Below, in pieces: positions 5,357 through 7,415 of a stretch of 7,415 bases of DNA; position 1 is the first letter of the stretch, and every line of letters starts with the position of its first letter. The position numbers were made by a program, and so were the translations under genes. The notes beneath the pieces are model-generated. The model made no database searches and was not told the DNA's origin. It was given only the letters and a program-made list of their open reading frames with translations. This stretch comes from Pseudomonadota bacterium (lineage in GTDB: Bacteria > Pseudomonadota > Gammaproteobacteria > Steroidobacterales > Woeseiaceae), in NCBI GenBank assembly GCA_022565135.1, contig JADFKA010000083.1:1-7415 (forward strand), given 5' to 3'.

Positions 5357-7415
5357 TTGGACCGCAACAGACGCATAGCGTCGCTCATGGAGTCGCTCGA
5401 CAGCCGCATCATGCTGCTCGATGGTGCAATGGGTACGATGATCCAGGGCTACGCACTTGGCGAGGAGGAATTTCGCGGCGACCGATTCGGCGACTGGGCC
5501 AGTGACGTCAAGGGCAACAACGATTTGTTGACCTTGACGCGGCCGCAGGTGGTCCAGGACATTCATCGTCAATTTCTCGATGCTGGTGCCGACATCATCG
5601 AAACCAATACGTTTAACTCAAATGCGCCATCGATGAGCGATTACGCGATGGCCGAGCTGGTGTCCGAGTTGAACCTCACCGCCGCCAGGCTTGCGCGTGA
5701 ATGCGCTGATACCCATGCGTCCCGTGTCGGCAGTCCGCGGTACGTCGCCGGCGTATTGGGACCCACGAATCGGACCGCATCGATATCGCCGGACGTCAAC
5801 GACCCCGGTTATCGCAACATTCGATTTGCTGAACTCGTCGCGACCTATGAACAGGCGGCAAACGCGCTGATTGAAGGCGGCGTCGATTTTCTGATGGTCG
5901 AAACGATTTTCGACACACTCAACGCGAAGGCCGCGATATTCGCGATCAAGCGCTGCTTCAAGGCCGCTGGCGTGACATTGCCGGTCATGATTTCAGGAAC
6001 GATTACGGATGCCTCGGGGCGTACATTGTCGGGCCAGACGAGCGAGGCATTCTGGAATTCCATCCGCCATGCAGACCCCTTCGTGGTTGGTTTTAATTGC
6101 GCACTGGGCGCAGATGACCTGAGGCCTTACATCGCGGAACTCGCTCGCGTTGCGGACACACGGGTCTGTGCGCACCCGAATGCGGGTTTGCCGAATGAAT
6201 TCGGCGAGTATGACGAAACGCCGGAACACATGGCAAAGACCATCGAGGAGTTTGCACAAAGCGGGCTGGTCAACCTGGTTGGCGGCTGTTGCGGTACGAC
6301 GCCTGACCATATTCGTGCGCTCAAGGAGGTTATCGAAGGGCTGGCGCCGCGAGTGCCGGCCACGCCGCCTGTGCGTTGCCGGATTGCCGGACTCGAGCCG
6401 CTGAACATCGGGCCGGATGACCTGTTCGTCAATGTCGGTGAGCGCTGCAATGTAACGGGATCGGCACGTTTTCGGCGATTGATTGAGGCCGATGACTATG
6501 CGGCCGCGGTCCAGGTTGCGCGCGACCAGGTGGACAATGGCGCGCAGATCATCGACGTCAACATGGATGAGGGCATGCTCGACTCCGAGAAAGCGATGGT
6601 GACGTTCCTGAGCCTCATCGCCTCGGAGCCGGATATATCGCGGCTTCCAGTCATGATTGACTCGTCGAAATGGTCGGTGATCGAAGCCGGATTGCAGTGT
6701 GTGCAAGGCAAGGCCATCGTCAATTCGATCAGCCTCAAAGAAGGCGAGCAGCATTTTATCGAGCAGGCAGAGCTTGTGCGCGCTTACGGCGCCGCCGTCA
6801 TCGTCATGGCGTTTGACACCAAGGGTCAGGCTGACACCATCGAACGCAAGGTCGAAATTTGCAAGCGCTCGCACCGGATACTCACTGAAAAGGTGGGATT
6901 CGAATCCTCGGACATCATCTTTGATCCGAATATTTTCGCCATCGCAACGGGTATTGAAGAACACGCGAGCTACGGGATCAATTTCATTGAGGCGACCCGG
7001 CAGATCAAGGCAGCAATGCCCCATTCGCTGGTCAGCGGCGGCGTAAGCAATGTGTCGTTCTCGTTCCGTGGCAATAACGTCGTGCGCGAGGCGATCCACT
7101 CGGTGTTTCTGTACCACGCGATTCGCGCTGGTATGAGCATGGGTATCGTCAATGCGGGCCAACTTGCAATTTATGCGGACCTGCCGACCGATCTGCGCGA
7201 TGCTGTCGAGGATGCCGTTCTCAACCGTTGCGAAGATGCTGCGGAAGGTCTGCTCACCGTGGCCGAACGCTACAGAGGCCAGGCCTCAGGTGCCAAAGCG
7301 AAGGTTGCGGACCTCAGTTGGCGAGAATTGCCCGTCGCGAAGCGCATCGAACATGCGTTGGTTAACGGTATTGACGAGTTTGTCGTCGCTGACGCGGAGG
7401 AGGCCAGGCTTGCCT
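5357..7415 (+). CDS. metH: Cobalamin-dependent methionine synthase, N-terminal part (cut by window end)
   Basis: MetH transfers the methyl group of 5-methyl-THF to homocysteine via cobalamin, making methionine. The window holds about 686 codons of a protein usually near 1,200 aa. Numbering from TTG 5357, the homocysteine-binding barrel (about 15-335) shows LLDGAMGTMIQ, ETNTFNS, GVLGPTNRTASISPDVND and the zinc ligands Cys248 (FNCALG), Cys311 and Cys312 (GGCCGTTP), matching Cys247/310/311 of E. coli. The pterin-binding barrel (about 355-630) shows NVGERCNVTGS, NMDEGMLD, MIDSSKW, MAFDTKGQADT, FDPNIFAIATGIEEH and SGGVSNVSFSFRGN. The cap of the B12 module begins at the end. The cobalamin-binding DxHxxG and the reactivation domain lie beyond the window. 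Start: TTG 5357, nine bases after metF, restores an N-terminal helix (DRNRRIASLMESLDSRI) resembling other MetH proteins. ATG 5387 is the alternative. Neither has a good Shine-Dalgarno. No frameshift is seen in the visible part. Confidence 0.97.
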   Translation, partial: MDRNRRIASLMESLDSRIMLLDGAMGTMIQGYALGEEEFRGDRFGDWASDVKGNNDLLTLTRPQVVQDIHRQFLDAGADIIETNTFNSNAPSMSDYAMAELVSELNLTAARLARECADTHASRVGSPRYVAGVLGPTNRTASISPDVNDPGYRNIRFAELVATYEQAANALIEGGVDFLMVETIFDTLNAKAAIFAIKRCFKAAGVTLPVMISGTITDASGRTLSGQTSEAFWNSIRHADPFVVGFNCALGADDLRPYIAELARVADTRVCAHPNAGLPNEFGEYDETPEHMAKTIEEFAQSGLVNLVGGCCGTTPDHIRALKEVIEGLAPRVPATPPVRCRIAGLEPLNIGPDDLFVNVGERCNVTGSARFRRLIEADDYAAAVQVARDQVDNGAQIIDVNMDEGMLDSEKAMVTFLSLIASEPDISRLPVMIDSSKWSVIEAGLQCVQGKAIVNSISLKEGEQHFIEQAELVRAYGAAVIVMAFDTKGQADTIERKVEICKRSHRILTEKVGFESSDIIFDPNIFAIATGIEEHASYGINFIEATRQIKAAMPHSLVSGGVSNVSFSFRGNNVVREAIHSVFLYHAIRAGMSMGIVNAGQLAIYADLPTDLRDAVEDAVLNRCEDAAEGLLTVAERYRGQASGAKAKVADLSWRELPVAKRIEHALVNGIDEFVVADAEEARLA
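5370..5382 (+). other. Small hairpin in front of the alternative metH ATG
   Basis: GACGC (5370-5374) and GCGTC (5378-5382) form a perfect 5-bp stem with an ATA loop, ending four bases before ATG 5387. It would hinder initiation at that ATG, and it falls inside the coding region if TTG 5357 is used. Chance is possible for so short a stem. Confidence 0.4.

Noticed and set aside
4607..5572. A 321-codon open frame on the minus strand spanning metF and the metH start.
   Set aside because: It is antisense to conserved metF and metH, has no recognisable domain, and I see no promoter or Shine-Dalgarno of its own; it is a compositional shadow.
5993..7162. A 389-codon open frame on the minus strand opposite metH.
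   Set aside because: It lies wholly antisense to a strongly conserved metH coding region. Its protein is rich in Arg/His/Asp with no recognisable motif, as expected for a shadow frame in GC-rich coding DNA.

Overview
The window looks like a conserved chromosomal segment from a moderately GC-rich proteobacterium, most likely a gammaproteobacterium. MetF and MetH closely resemble the E. coli/Pseudomonas proteins as I know them, and the GatCAB amidotransferase is of the type found in gammaproteobacteria other than enterics. All genes lie on the + strand. I see no mobile element, CRISPR array, tRNA or rRNA.

Region 1 (about 93-3316) is the gatC-gatA-gatB operon. It encodes the three subunits of the tRNA-dependent amidotransferase, which converts Glu-tRNA(Gln) and/or Asp-tRNA(Asn) to the correct aminoacyl-tRNA. 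gatA and gatB overlap by ATGA, and gatB has a strong Shine-Dalgarno sequence inside the end of gatA.

Region 2 (3317-3557) is a 241-base intergenic stretch with two notable structures. One is a long GC-rich quasi-palindrome (3350-3426; 21 of 27 opposed positions pair). The other is an abrupt AT-rich island (3519-3557) directly upstream of the next gene. The island contains a 30-bp imperfect palindrome that overlaps a weak candidate promoter.

Region 3 (3558-7415) is a methyl-cycle operon. Its first gene encodes an ArsR-type winged-helix regulator fused to a SAM-methyltransferase-like domain. It is followed 8 bases later by metF (5,10-methylenetetrahydrofolate reductase) and then by metH (cobalamin-dependent methionine synthase), which runs off the window. 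MetF makes 5-methyl-tetrahydrofolate, and MetH uses it to methylate homocysteine. The regulator architecture and position match the SahR idea: an ArsR-family protein that senses S-adenosylhomocysteine through its methyltransferase-like domain and controls methionine-cycle genes. That assignment is an inference from domains and neighbours.

The enzymes are ordinary housekeeping proteins. The parts worth a second look are the fused regulator, its likely operator, the intergenic quasi-palindrome, a small tandem duplication at the end of the regulator gene, and the uncertain metH start.
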